Assembly (NCBI RefSeq): GCF_018305005.1
Contig: NZ_JAGQEG010000040.1
Span: forward strand, 1-47,160
Direction of reading: 5' to 3'
DNA: 47,160 nt
DNA from: Collimonas silvisoli
GTDB taxonomy: Bacteria; Pseudomonadota; Gammaproteobacteria; Burkholderiales; Burkholderiaceae_D
Part shown: one piece after another, positions 8,960-17,010 of the stretch
How positions within the stretch are numbered: position 1 is the stretch's first letter
How the letters are laid out: each line of letters begins with the position of its first letter
Made by a program: the position numbers and the translations under genes
The notes under the pieces: generated by a model
What the model saw: only the letters and a program-made list of their open reading frames with translations
What the model was told of the DNA's origin: nothing
The model's database searches: none

Positions 8960-11536
8960 TTAAGCGGTTTCGACAGCAATCGGAATAATTATGCGCTTGC
9001 GTTCTTCAATCGTGGCCGGCCGGATCTGTCCGCGCTCTTCCATGAACACCACGTTGTTGTCGGCCTGGTCGCTGTTGACGAAATGCTGGAAGCGCTTGCG
9101 CGTTTCGGCATCGGTCACGGCGTGCTTCCATTCGCATTCATAGGTGTCGACCACGTGCTGCATGTCGGCTTCCAGTTCGGCTGCGATGTTCAGTTTATCG
9201 TCCACCACTACCTGCTTCAGGTAGTCGAGGCCGCCTTCCAGGTTGTCGCGCCAGACGCTGGTGCGCTGCAGGCGATCGGCGGTGCGGATGTAGAACATCA
9301 GGAAGCGGTCGATGGTCTTGATCAAGGTCGCTTTGTCCAGATCGGCCACCAGCAGTTCCGCGTGGCGCGGTTTCATGCCGCCGTTACCGCAGACATACAG
9401 GTTCCAGCCTTTTTCGGTAGCGATGATGCCGACATCCTTGCCCTGCGCCTCGGCGCATTCGCGGGTACAGCCGGAAACACCGAACTTGATCTTGTGCGGC
9501 GCCCGTAATCCCTTGTAGCGGTTTTCCAGTTCGATTGCCAGGCCGACGCTATCGTCGACGCCATAACGGCACCAGGTCGAGCCGGCGCAGGATTTGACGG
9601 TGCGCAGGGATTTGCCGTAGGCATGGCCGGATTCAAACCCGGCAGCGATCAACTCTTCCCAGATCAGCGGCAATTGCTCGACCCGAGCGCCGAACAAATC
9701 GACCCGCTGGCCGCCGGTGATCTTGGTGTACAAACCGTATTTCTTGGCCACCTGGCCGACCGCGATCAAACCGTCCGGCGTGACTTCGCCGCCGGCCATG
9801 CGCGGCACCACCGAGTAGGTGCCGTCCTTCTGGATATTGCCAAGGAAATAGTCGTTGGAATCCTGCAGGCTGGCGTGTTCTTTTTTCAGCACGAAATCGT
9901 TCCAGCAGGAAGCCAGGATGCTGGCCGCCACCGGCTTGCAGATATCGCAGCCGAGGCCCTTGCCATGCTGTTCCAGCAAGGCGCCGAAGGTCTTGATCTG
10001 GCCCACCTTCACCAGGTGGAACAACTCCTGGCGCGAATAGGGAAAATGCTCGCAGACATGGTTGTTGACCGCCATGCCCTGCTTCTTCATCTCCGCCTTC
10101 ATGATCTGCGTCACCAACGCCACGCAACCGCCGCAGGAAGTGCCGGCCTTGGTGCAACTCTTCAAGGCGCCGATGTCGGTGGCGCCGGCGCTGACTGCCG
10201 CGCACAGATCGCCCTTCGAGACATTATTGCAAGAGCAGATTTGCGCCGTCTCCGGCAAGGCGTCGACTCCTAGCCCCACCTTGGCTTGACCGTCGGCTTG
10301 CGGCAGGATCAGAAATTCCGGCGAGGCCGGCAGCTCGATGCGGTTGAGCATCATCTGCAGCAGCGTGCCATATTCGCTGGCGTCGCCCACCATCACGCCG
10401 CCCAGCAGGTATTTGCCGCATTCCGATACGACGATTTTCTTGTAGATCTGTCTGCGTTCGTCGGTGTACTGATAGGAGCGGCTGCCGGCTTCCTTGCCGT
10501 GCGGATCGCCGATGCTGGCGACGTCAACGCCCATCAGCTTGAGCTTGGTGCTCATGTCGGCGCCGGTGAATTCCGGGGTGGCCGCGCTGGCATCGGCGGC
10601 AACGTCGGATTCAGCCAGCATATGCTTGGCGGCGATGCGCGCCATGTCGTAACCGGGTGCGACCAGGCCGAATATCTTGCCGTTCCACAAAGCGCATTCG
10701 CCGATCGCATAGATGTCCGGATTGGAGCTGCGGCAGCTGTTGTCGATCACGATGCCGCCGCGCTCGCCGACCTTGAGGCCGCTGTCGCGCGCCAGCTCGT
10801 CACGTGGCCGGATGCCGGCCGAGAACACGATCATGTCGGTATCGAGATGGCTGCCGTCGTCGAAATTCATGCGATGCGTGCCGGTTTTTCCGTCGACGAT
10901 TTCCAAGGTGTTCTTTTGGGTATGCGCAGTAACGCCCAGTTCTTCGATTTTCTGGCGCAGGATGCGGCCGCCGCTTTCATCCACCTGCACCGCCATCAGG
11001 CGCGGCGCAAATTCGACCACATGGGTTTCCAGCTGCATGTCGCGCAATGCCTTGGCGCACTCTAGCCCAAGCAGGCCGCCGCCTATCACCACGCCGCTGC
11101 GCGAGCGCTTGCCGCACTCCAGCATCGCTTCCAGATCTTCGATGGTGCGATAGACGAAACAATCCTTGCGCTGGTTGCCGGCCAGGGTCGGCACAAAGGG
11201 ATAGGAACCGGTAGCGATCACCAGTTTGTCGTAAGACAGTGTTTCAACCGCGCCGCTGACATTAACGGTGACGGTCTTGGCAGCGCTGTCGATCAGTTGC
11301 GCCTTGGCGTTCAGCTTCAGTTCGATATGGCGGTTGCCTTCGAAAAAGCCAGGCGCCACCAGCGACAGATCCCGCGCCGATTTGCCGGCAAAGAATTCCG
11401 ACAGATGGACGCGGTCGTAAGCCGGGCGCGGTTCTTCGCACAGCACCGTGACTGCGATCCCTGGTGTGCCGGCCTCCGCCAGGCATTCCAGGAATTTGTG
11501 GCCGACCATGCCGTGACCGATGACGATGATTTTCAT
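8960..11536 (-). CDS. nirB: NADH-dependent nitrite reductase large subunit
   Basis: Large subunit, 858 aa, reducing nitrite to ammonium with NADH. Order of domains: FAD/NAD(P) oxidoreductase (about 1-400, with GHGMVGHKFLE and GVVIGGGLLGLECA), two BFD-type [2Fe-2S] segments (CSCNNVSKG with CTKAGTSCGGC near 425-470, and a second with GLGCDICKP near 520), then the nitrite/sulfite reductase ferredoxin-like and siroheme/[4Fe-4S] domains, with SCAGSTWCRYG and GVSGCTRECAEA giving the four cluster cysteines. An AAGGAA sequence lies just upstream of the ATG. It starts 10 bp after the transporter gene stop. Siroheme synthase is not in the window. Confidence 0.96.
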   Translation of the reverse strand: MKIIVIGHGMVGHKFLECLAEAGTPGIAVTVLCEEPRPAYDRVHLSEFFAGKSARDLSLVAPGFFEGNRHIELKLNAKAQLIDSAAKTVTVNVSGAVETLSYDKLVIATGSYPFVPTLAGNQRKDCFVYRTIEDLEAMLECGKRSRSGVVIGGGLLGLECAKALRDMQLETHVVEFAPRLMAVQVDESGGRILRQKIEELGVTAHTQKNTLEIVDGKTGTHRMNFDDGSHLDTDMIVFSAGIRPRDELARDSGLKVGERGGIVIDNSCRSSNPDIYAIGECALWNGKIFGLVAPGYDMARIAAKHMLAESDVAADASAATPEFTGADMSTKLKLMGVDVASIGDPHGKEAGSRSYQYTDERRQIYKKIVVSECGKYLLGGVMVGDASEYGTLLQMMLNRIELPASPEFLILPQADGQAKVGLGVDALPETAQICSCNNVSKGDLCAAVSAGATDIGALKSCTKAGTSCGGCVALVTQIMKAEMKKQGMAVNNHVCEHFPYSRQELFHLVKVGQIKTFGALLEQHGKGLGCDICKPVAASILASCWNDFVLKKEHASLQDSNDYFLGNIQKDGTYSVVPRMAGGEVTPDGLIAVGQVAKKYGLYTKITGGQRVDLFGARVEQLPLIWEELIAAGFESGHAYGKSLRTVKSCAGSTWCRYGVDDSVGLAIELENRYKGLRAPHKIKFGVSGCTRECAEAQGKDVGIIATEKGWNLYVCGNGGMKPRHAELLVADLDKATLIKTIDRFLMFYIRTADRLQRTSVWRDNLEGGLDYLKQVVVDDKLNIAAELEADMQHVVDTYECEWKHAVTDAETRKRFQHFVNSDQADNNVVFMEERGQIRPATIEERKRIIIPIAVETA

Positions 11537-11546
11537 GGTGCTTTCC

Positions 11547-12866
11547 TTAAGCGTTTCTAGTGGCCAATGCAGCGTTGTGCAACTCTTGCTCTTGCGCCTT
11601 GTGCTCCGGACTGAAACGCACCGCGATGGCGCACAATGCCGAGACCGCCACTAGCCCGCCGAGTACGGTCAGCGTCTGCTGGGTGTCGCCCAGGCCTTTC
11701 ATCAGGAAGCCGGCAGCCACCGCGCCGACATTGCCGCCGGCGCCGATGATGCCGGCCACGCCGCCGAGCGCCTTGCGATCGATGAACGGCACCAGCGCAT
11801 AAGTCGCGCCGCAAGCCATGTGGGTGAACAGGCCGAAGGTCAGCATTGCCACCACCGCCAGCGCCACGCTGCCGGCGTGGGCGAACCACAGCAAACCGAG
11901 ACCCTCGCCCAGCATCAGCACAAACAGCAAGGCCGCACGGCTGTCCAGGTTGCCGCGGGTTGCCGCCTTATCGGACAGCCAGCCGCCCAACGCACGCGCA
12001 AACAGGGCCAGCAAACCGAAACTGGCGGCCGCCATGCCTGCGCCTTTCAGCGACAAACCGAAGTGGTCGACGTAATAGATGGCGGCGATGTTATGAATGA
12101 AAATCTCGACGCCGAAACAAGCGCCGTAGGTGATGAACAGCAGCCACACCCGGTAGTTGGCGCTGGCGGCGCGGAAACTGGCCCAGCCGCCCTTTTTACC
12201 GCCTTCGATGGCAACGCCGCGAGCGCGCAAATCTGCGTAATTGCCTTGCGGGCAATCCTGCGTGTAACGCCAGTACACTGCCGCCATGATCAGCATCAAC
12301 ACGCCCGGCACCAGCAACGCCAAGCGCCAGCCCATGGTCTCGCTGACGCCCATCATCAGCATGGCCGCCACCAGCAGCGGCATCAAGGCTTGCGCCGCGC
12401 CGCCGCCGGCATTGCCCCAGCCGGCCGAGGCGGCGTTGGCGGTGCCGACCACGTTGGAGGCGAACATGACCGAGGTGTGATATTGCGTGATGACAAAACT
12501 GGCGCCGACCGCACCGATGCACAGGCGGAAGAACAGGAAACTCTCATAACTCTGCACCAGGGCCACGCCGAACACCGGCAGCGCGCCGATCAGCAGCAAG
12601 CCGGTATAAGTCTTGCGCGGGCCGTAACGATCGCACAGCGGACCGACCAGCAGGCGCACCAGTATCGTCACCGCCACCGCGGCGATATTGATATTGGCGA
12701 TCTGCGCCATGCTCAGCCCGAGCTGGCCCTTGATCAGCGGCATCAGCGGCGCGCAGGCGAACCAGGCGAAGAAACAGACGAAGAACGCCATCCAGGTCAG
12801 ATGAAAGGCGCGCATCTGCGGTGTACGCAGGCTGAAGAGTTGGATACTGGTCGCTTTGTTTGCCAT
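11547..12866 (-). CDS. narK: Nitrate/nitrite MFS transporter, NNP family
   Basis: Inner-membrane transporter of 439 aa and about 12 membrane spans. The NNP signatures are visible: AGWGNAGGGAAQALMPL (nitrate signature 1), GAGGNVGAVAAGF (signature 2), and RLLVGPLCDRYGPRKTY in the loop after helix 2. It is the first gene of the nitrate assimilation operon, so it most likely imports nitrate and possibly exports nitrite. The ATG is preceded by AGAGAC and lies directly downstream of the intrinsic terminator in the leader, meaning every gene in the operon sits behind that terminator. Confidence 0.93.
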   Translation of the reverse strand: MANKATSIQLFSLRTPQMRAFHLTWMAFFVCFFAWFACAPLMPLIKGQLGLSMAQIANINIAAVAVTILVRLLVGPLCDRYGPRKTYTGLLLIGALPVFGVALVQSYESFLFFRLCIGAVGASFVITQYHTSVMFASNVVGTANAASAGWGNAGGGAAQALMPLLVAAMLMMGVSETMGWRLALLVPGVLMLIMAAVYWRYTQDCPQGNYADLRARGVAIEGGKKGGWASFRAASANYRVWLLFITYGACFGVEIFIHNIAAIYYVDHFGLSLKGAGMAAASFGLLALFARALGGWLSDKAATRGNLDSRAALLFVLMLGEGLGLLWFAHAGSVALAVVAMLTFGLFTHMACGATYALVPFIDRKALGGVAGIIGAGGNVGAVAAGFLMKGLGDTQQTLTVLGGLVAVSALCAIAVRFSPEHKAQEQELHNAALATRNA

Positions 12867-12876
12867 TTTTTGTCTC

Positions 12877-12935
12877 TAAAAACAAAAAGGCGTCCTCTCG
12901 GCCCAACCACAGAGTGGTCAAGCCAAGAGGACGCC
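12877..12935 (-). terminator. Intrinsic terminator (attenuator) in nitrate operon leader
   Basis: On the minus strand a perfect 10-bp stem, GGCGTCCTCT (rc at 12926-12935) with AGAGGACGCC (rc at 12889-12898), encloses a second stem ACCAC/GTGGT, and is followed directly by TTTTTGTTTTTA. It ends about 10 bp before the transporter ATG, so it is a conditional terminator rather than the end of another gene. Confidence 0.85.
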
Positions 12936-13002
12936 GTTGTCCAACAGATCCATCGTTGGACCTGCGTAAGAAAAGGTCGGATCGCCGTTGATCCTGTGAC
13001 CT
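12929..13002 (-). ncRNA. ANTAR-responsive two-hairpin antiterminator leader
   Basis: On the minus strand the leader contains GGATC AACGGC GATCC (P1, 12979-12994, with flanking AGGTC/GACCT at 12974-13002) and GGAC AACGGC GTCC (P2, 12929-12942). Both have an identical six-base loop with A at position 1 and G at position 4, the hallmark of RNA bound by ANTAR-domain antiterminators such as NasR and NasT. The 3' arm of P2 is also the 5' arm of the terminator, so folding of P2 and the terminator exclude each other. A third stem, GTCCAAC/GTTGGAC (12939-12961), competes with P2 and could be a further switch element. No ANTAR gene is in the window. Confidence 0.8.
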
Positions 13003-13009
13003 GATCTAA

Positions 13010-13026
13010 AGCAAACACTGTGCCAA
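13010..13026 (-). promoter_or_regulatory. Sigma-54 promoter of the nitrate assimilation operon
   Basis: Minus-strand sequence TGGCACAGTGTTTGCT matches the -24/-12 consensus TGGCAC-N5-TTGC exactly in both boxes and spacing. Transcription would start near 12999, at the beginning of the two-hairpin leader, which fits NtrC/sigma-54 control of nitrate assimilation as in Klebsiella nasF. Confidence 0.82.
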
Positions 13027-13120
13027 ATGTGTAAGCCGTTGATTTAAAACGATTTATTTATTTTAAAAGTAAGAAAAACAATTATCCGCCGCGCTGTTGC
13101 AGCGCACTTGACAGGATTTT

Positions 13121-13137
13121 TGCGTGAAAATGGTGCA
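13121..13137. promoter_or_regulatory. Probable NtrC enhancer site
   Basis: TGCGTGAAAATGGTGCA matches the NtrC consensus TGCACC-N5-GGTGCA in the whole right half and in three positions of the left half. Its centre lies about 130 bp upstream of the predicted start at 12999, a normal enhancer distance. A second dyad at 13091-13105 lies between it and the promoter. Confidence 0.6.
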
Positions 13138-13176
13138 CTGCATTCTATTTCGGTGCGGTAGTCAGCCGCAGCTCGG

Positions 13177-13824
13177 CTAGATTGCCTGCCACCCCTCGAT
13201 TCCGGTAAATATCCCGGCAGCAATCAATAGTCCGCCGACCATGCGGGCGGTGATCAGGCTGCCGCGCGGATTGTCTTCGAACCAGCCGCGGGTACGGCTG
13301 GAAAGGATGGCAATCACACCGTACACGCCGGCCTGGGTAGACGCGGTGATCAGCCACAGCACCAGCGCCTGGCTCCAGATCGGGCCGGCGTCGATTTTCA
13401 GGAATTGCGGAAATATCGCCAGCATGAAGACGTAGGCTTTCGGGTTGAGCAAACTGGTCAGCATGCCTTGGTAAAAGGTGGTTGCATTCGCCTTGGCTAC
13501 AGCCTGGCCTGGCGTCGACGTGGTGAAGTGGAAACCATGCTCGCTGCGCAACAGCGACCAGCCGATCCAGGTGATATAAGCAGCGCCGGCCAGCAGCACC
13601 AGATTGAACAAGCCGGGCCACAGCTTGAGCACCACAGCCAGGCCCAGCGCGCCCATGGTGACGTGGCAGACGCCGCCGGCGACGATGCCGGCCACCGCCG
13701 CCAGGCCCGAGCGCCGGCCACCGACCAGCGCACTAGCCAGCACGAAGGCCATATCCAGCCCGGGCAAGACGATGACGCCGAACACGATCAGAAAGTAAAG
13801 CCAGAGATTGATGGATTGATGCAT
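13177..13824 (-). CDS. LysE/RhtB-family amino-acid exporter
   Basis: Inner-membrane exporter of 215 aa with about six hydrophobic segments, the normal size for LysE/RhtB proteins. The N-terminal family signature PGLDMAFVLASALVGGRRSGLAAVAGI is visible, as are the internal MLTSLLNPKAYVFMLAIFPQF segment and the C-terminal hydrophobic helix. The substrate (an amino acid or derivative) cannot be read from sequence. The start at 13824 has a GGAG 8 bp upstream. It is divergent from the WYL regulator at 13950, a likely regulator/target pair. Confidence 0.88.
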   Translation of the reverse strand: MHQSINLWLYFLIVFGVIVLPGLDMAFVLASALVGGRRSGLAAVAGIVAGGVCHVTMGALGLAVVLKLWPGLFNLVLLAGAAYITWIGWSLLRSEHGFHFTTSTPGQAVAKANATTFYQGMLTSLLNPKAYVFMLAIFPQFLKIDAGPIWSQALVLWLITASTQAGVYGVIAILSSRTRGWFEDNPRGSLITARMVGGLLIAAGIFTGIEGWQAI

Positions 13825-13949
13825 GTTGTGTCTCCTAATGATCTGCAACAAAATTCGGCCATGGTTGGCTTGCATCTTTTGTTGCTGGAATCGAAGATAA
13901 GATAGATTTAGGACATAATCCGCCCTATATATAAATTATCCTGCGGAGC

Positions 13950-14900
13950 ATGTACCACCCAACCACACGCGTGCTGGCAGTGCTGGAACTGCTGCAAACC
14001 CACGGCCGGATGAGCGGGGCCGAGATGGCCGCGCGCCTGGAAGTCGACGGCCGCACGCTGCGCCGCTATATCGTGACCTTGGAAGAAATGGGGATTCCGA
14101 TCACCACCGATCGCGGACGCCATGGCGGTTATGCATTGATGGCCGGCTTCAAGCTGCCGCCGATGATGTTTACCGACGACGAGGCGCTGGCCTTGTCGAT
14201 CGGCTTGCTGGCAGCGCGCAGCCTGGGCTTGGCCGAGGCGGCGCCGGCGGTGGCGAGCGCCCAGGCCAAGCTGGAGCGGATCATGCCGGCCAATCTGAAA
14301 CGCCGCGTCAGCGCCGTCGACGAGACGGTCAAACTGGATCTGTCGCAAGCCATCTCGCCGGCGGACAACGCCGCCCTGGTAACGCTGAGCGCGGCGGCGC
14401 AAAACAGGCAGCGGGTACATCTGCATTACCGCAACGCCAGCGGCGACGATAGCGAGCGCGATTTCGACGCCTATGGCCTGGTCTACCGCGGCGGCCGCTG
14501 GTATGTGGCCGGCATGTGTCATCTGCGCAAGGCATTGCGTTCATTCCGGCTCGATCGTATCCGCCAGGTGCAGCTGCTGGAGCAAAGCTTTACCCGGCCG
14601 GCCGATTTCGACGCTTTGGCGCATCTGGCGTTTTCGGTAGCCACCATGCCGCGGGCGTTCGCCATCGAAGTGCTGCTCAAGACCGATCTCAAGTCAGCCC
14701 GCGATCACCTGTTCGACGCCATCGGTATCTTCGAGCAAACGGCGGACGGAGTTCTGGTCCATAACCAGTCCGACGACCTCGACTGGTTTGCCCGGCAGCT
14801 GGCGCGGCTGCCCTTCGCATTTGAGATCCGTCATCCGCCTGAATTGCGCAACGCGGTCCGGGTCTGCGCCGAAAGACTGTTAGCGCTATCAGAGAATTAA
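13950..14900 (+). CDS. YafY-type transcriptional regulator with HTH and WYL domains
   Basis: Regulator of 316 aa. Residues 5-60 form a winged helix (HTH_11: VLAVLELLQTHGRMSGAEMAARLEVDGRTLRRYI), followed by RGRHGGYAL, and a WYL domain around 145-200 with YGLVYRGGRWYVAGMCH and FRLDRI. A C-terminal WCX extension follows. WYL domains are thought to bind small ligands or nucleic acid. It starts 126 bp from the divergent LysE-type exporter, which is its likely target. No operator could be assigned beyond an A/T-rich stretch at about 13900-13945. Confidence 0.88.
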   Translation: MYHPTTRVLAVLELLQTHGRMSGAEMAARLEVDGRTLRRYIVTLEEMGIPITTDRGRHGGYALMAGFKLPPMMFTDDEALALSIGLLAARSLGLAEAAPAVASAQAKLERIMPANLKRRVSAVDETVKLDLSQAISPADNAALVTLSAAAQNRQRVHLHYRNASGDDSERDFDAYGLVYRGGRWYVAGMCHLRKALRSFRLDRIRQVQLLEQSFTRPADFDALAHLAFSVATMPRAFAIEVLLKTDLKSARDHLFDAIGIFEQTADGVLVHNQSDDLDWFARQLARLPFAFEIRHPPELRNAVRVCAERLLALSEN

Positions 14901-15106
14901 TGCGACGCCTGCCAAGATTGACAGTATGTCGGCGCGCCAGTGCGCGGTAGACTGCGTGCGATGCCAATTCGCAGCTTCGTGGTTCTCTGTAGAGCAACAA
15001 GCCGAAGAAAAACGTCGCCTCGGGCCGGAAAACCTGGCTGAGGCAAGGGCTTGGAGGCATCTCCGTGATATCCTGAGCGTTCTAAAACACACTGCTTTTG
15101 TTGTCA

Positions 15107-15556
15107 ATGAATACACCTGCTGTTGCATCCAGTCCCAACCCCGTTCAAACCGCACGCGTTCTGCTCAAGGAGCTCCAGGAAAAATACGCGGTATTTCGCG
15201 ATTACCTGCCGCTCGCCATCGGCGTCGACAAGCAACTTATCGCGCTGTCCCCTGAACTCAATCGCAAGACCTTGCGCATAGCGCTGGGCATGCATACCAA
15301 CTCGCTGCGTTATCTCAAAGGGATGGAGAAAGCGACGCACAGATTCGATCTCGACGGCAACAGCACGGATGAAGTGACGGAAGTCCACCGCAGCCATGCT
15401 ACCGAAACGCTGCGCGAACGTTTCAAGAAAAACGCCGAACAGCGCAAGGCCCAGCGCGCCGCCGAAGCAGCACAGGAGGCCGCCGAAAAAGCGGCGCGCC
15501 TGCACGCAGAAAAGCTGAACCAGCTGACGGCAAAGTTTTCGCGCAATCGTGGCTAA
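15107..15556 (+). CDS. ProQ/FinO-family RNA chaperone
   Basis: RNA-binding protein of 149 aa. The FinO/ProQ domain occupies about residues 15-95: LLKELQEKYAVFRDYLPLAIGVDKQL, LRIALGMHTNSLRYLKGM and the RFDLDG motif. The C-terminal third is a lysine-, glutamate- and alanine-rich helix (QRKAQRAAEAAQEAAEKAARL), a common charged tail in betaproteobacterial members. Such proteins bind structured RNA and stabilise sRNA-mRNA pairs. A TTG nine bases upstream is also in frame, but the ATG at 15107 is the natural start. Stand-alone gene, with nothing recognisable in the 200 bp upstream. Confidence 0.88.
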   Translation: MNTPAVASSPNPVQTARVLLKELQEKYAVFRDYLPLAIGVDKQLIALSPELNRKTLRIALGMHTNSLRYLKGMEKATHRFDLDGNSTDEVTEVHRSHATETLRERFKKNAEQRKAQRAAEAAQEAAEKAARLHAEKLNQLTAKFSRNRG

Positions 15557-15587
15557 CAATCGTGGCTAAATAAACAGGCGGCGCCCG

Positions 15588-15748
15588 TAATACCGTTCAG
15601 TTAGGGGCAATTCCCCCATATGGCAGCCCCGTCATTCCCGCGAACGCGGGAATCCAGGTTGCTGAGTATGGTGGTGAAAATGGATTCCCGCGTTCGCGGG
15701 AATGACGCAACGGAGGGGAATTCGTGCCGCCTAACTGAACGGCATTAA
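15588..15748. mobile_element. MITE-like element with nested inverted repeats and TAA target repeats
   Basis: The outer ends are inverted repeats: CCGTTCAGTTAGG at about 15593-15605 and its complement CCTAACTGAACGG at 15730-15742, extending inward with ATTCCCC/GGGGAAT. TAA flanks both ends (15588-15590 and 15746-15748). Inside is a perfect 26-bp inverted repeat (15631-15656 with 15681-15706), each arm itself containing the palindrome ATTCCCGCGAACGCGGGAAT. There is no coding capacity. The inner unit resembles the ATTCCC-N8-GGGAAT class of dispersed repeats (dRS3-like); the 3-bp TAA is what IS5-group transposases leave. Confidence 0.75.
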
Positions 15749-15761
15749 GGCGGCGGCCGGC

Positions 15762-16217
15762 TTATTTACGCGTCAGCAGCCAGACCCAGTTAGGGCTGGC
15801 GTTGGCTATCGTAATTTCCTCGGTCAGAGAACAAGATTTTGGCTGGGCTACTCTGCCCAGCATCGAACTGTAAGCAATCCTGTTGTCTTTATTGGCCTGC
15901 CTTTGCGCAGCGCGCCGGGTGTATTCGTCGCCAAACGCGACAATCGCGCCCAGCATTTTCTGCAACTCGCTGTCGTCCTTCAGATGATGCGCCAGCTGGC
16001 GCCAGATGTCGGCTTGATTCCAGCGCATGAAACGCACATAGGAAGTCTGCCAGCGGCCGAATTCCGGCGGCAAGGCCGACCATTTGGCGCGGCTCTCCAC
16101 GATCCACAAAATGGCCTGCAGGAATAAACGGTTGTTGCGGCCGGTGGCGCCTGGATCAGCGTCTCCCCCAGGCAACAATGGTTTCAGTCTTTGCCAATAC
16201 TCTTCTCGAAGATCCAT
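15762..16217 (-). CDS. Short IS5-type transposase N-terminal domain protein (DUF4096)
   Basis: Protein of 151 aa. The first 85 residues match the N-terminal domain of IS5/IS1182-like transposases: LREEYWQRLKPLLPG, GRNNRLFLQAILWIVESRAKW, LPPEFGRWQTSYVRFMRW and LAHHLKDDSELQ. The DDE catalytic part is absent and is replaced by a tail of about 60 residues ending TRK. The frame is open from a plausible ATG to a stop with codon use like the host's. It may be a captured domain protein rather than fresh debris. Its position 14 bp from the MITE-like element may be chance. A 30-bp dyad (16236-16265) lies just upstream. Confidence 0.65.
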   Translation of the reverse strand: MDLREEYWQRLKPLLPGGDADPGATGRNNRLFLQAILWIVESRAKWSALPPEFGRWQTSYVRFMRWNQADIWRQLAHHLKDDSELQKMLGAIVAFGDEYTRRAAQRQANKDNRIAYSSMLGRVAQPKSCSLTEEITIANASPNWVWLLTRK

Positions 16218-16235
16218 AGCGCGCTTTGATGATGG

Positions 16236-16265
16236 TGATCAAATTGTTAGAACTATTTTTGATCA
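16236..16265. promoter_or_regulatory. Dyad TGATCAAA-N14-TTTGATCA upstream of the DUF4096 gene
   Basis: Perfect 8-bp arms separated by 14 bp begin 19 bp upstream of the start codon at 16217, in an A/T-rich patch. The position fits an operator. The binding protein is unknown. Confidence 0.4.
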
Positions 16266-16380
16266 TTTCGAGTAAAAAATACATAAGGGATGACTGAATC
16301 CTGATGCAGCGAATGCCTGCGTTTTTGTCTTTTCTGGCGAGATCGGCAAATCGATGAAGGAGATGACGAATGGCGCTCGG

Positions 16381-16920
16381 CTACTTGATCAGTTTCAGTA
16401 TTTCGCGGAATTTCGGATGGTCGCTATCGCGCATCCATTCGAACATCAGCATTTCGCTAGTGACGATTTCGGCGCCGGCTGCGCGGGCGCGATCGATGGC
16501 GGCAATCTTGTCGCCGGCCTTGCGCGAGCCGATTGCATCGCTGACCAGTTTTACCCGCCGTTGCCGATGCAGCAAACCCAGCACCGTCTGCAACACGCAA
16601 ACGTGGGCTTCGCAGCCAAGCACGACCAGTTCATCTCTGCCGTTGGTCAATGCCGACATGAATTCAGCCTTGGCACAGGCATCGAAGCTGGATTTCTCTA
16701 TGGTCCGATGCAGCAGCGCATGGAGCGGCGCCACAATCGGCCCCAGCCGCAGCGGCTGCTGAGCCGTGCCGATGACAGGGATGTCCAGCAGTTTCGCGGC
16801 CTGCGCCAGTATCACGGCACGTTGCAGGAGTTGCGCGCCGTCGCTGATCACCGGCATCAGTTTTTCCTGCAAATCGACGATGATCAGCGTTGTACGGGAT
16901 GCGTCGCATAGATAGCTCAT
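16381..16920 (-). CDS. Isochorismatase-family cysteine hydrolase
   Basis: Cytoplasmic hydrolase of 179 aa, YcaC-like branch. The catalytic triad is visible as Asp in LIIVDLQEKL, Lys in HRTIEKSSFDAC and Cys in VVLGCEAHVCVLQT (the second Cys, preceded by the cis-peptide region). The family includes nicotinamidases and N-carbamoylsarcosine and isochorismate hydrolases; substrate is unknown here. It has only a weak Shine-Dalgarno sequence. It lies downstream of pcaF in the same direction, 90 bp away, so read-through is possible, but no pathway link is evident. Confidence 0.85.
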   Translation of the reverse strand: MSYLCDASRTTLIIVDLQEKLMPVISDGAQLLQRAVILAQAAKLLDIPVIGTAQQPLRLGPIVAPLHALLHRTIEKSSFDACAKAEFMSALTNGRDELVVLGCEAHVCVLQTVLGLLHRQRRVKLVSDAIGSRKAGDKIAAIDRARAAGAEIVTSEMLMFEWMRDSDHPKFREILKLIK

Positions 16921-16992
16921 GGCTGGTCCGGCAAAATGGAGATACCTTGTTTTATACCACGCGCTGCATGTGCTGCATGTGCTACCTATCGC

Positions 16993-17010
16993 GCCGGGTT
17001 TTCGCCCGGC
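16993..17010 (-). terminator. Possible hairpin terminator after pcaF
   Basis: GCCGGG TTTTCG CCCGGC forms a 6-bp GC stem directly against the pcaF stop codon at 17011. No T-run follows on the minus strand, so termination strength is doubtful. Confidence 0.35.

Larger units (their letters stand above)
12867..13176. other. 310-bp control region of the nitrate assimilation operon
   Basis: Gene-free. From the operon outward it holds a terminator hairpin with T-run (12877-12935), two AACGGC hexaloop hairpins (12929-12942 and 12979-12994), a sigma-54 promoter (13010-13026), a GC-rich 15-bp dyad GCGCTG TTG CAGCGC (13091-13105) and an NtrC-like site (13121-13137). The parts have separate entries. The remaining A/T-rich segment 13030-13080 is plausible as flexible DNA between enhancer and promoter. 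Confidence 0.8.

Noticed and set aside
16970-16990. Tandem GCTGCATGT repeat
   Set aside because: Only two short units in an intergenic region, with no nearby feature; likely chance.
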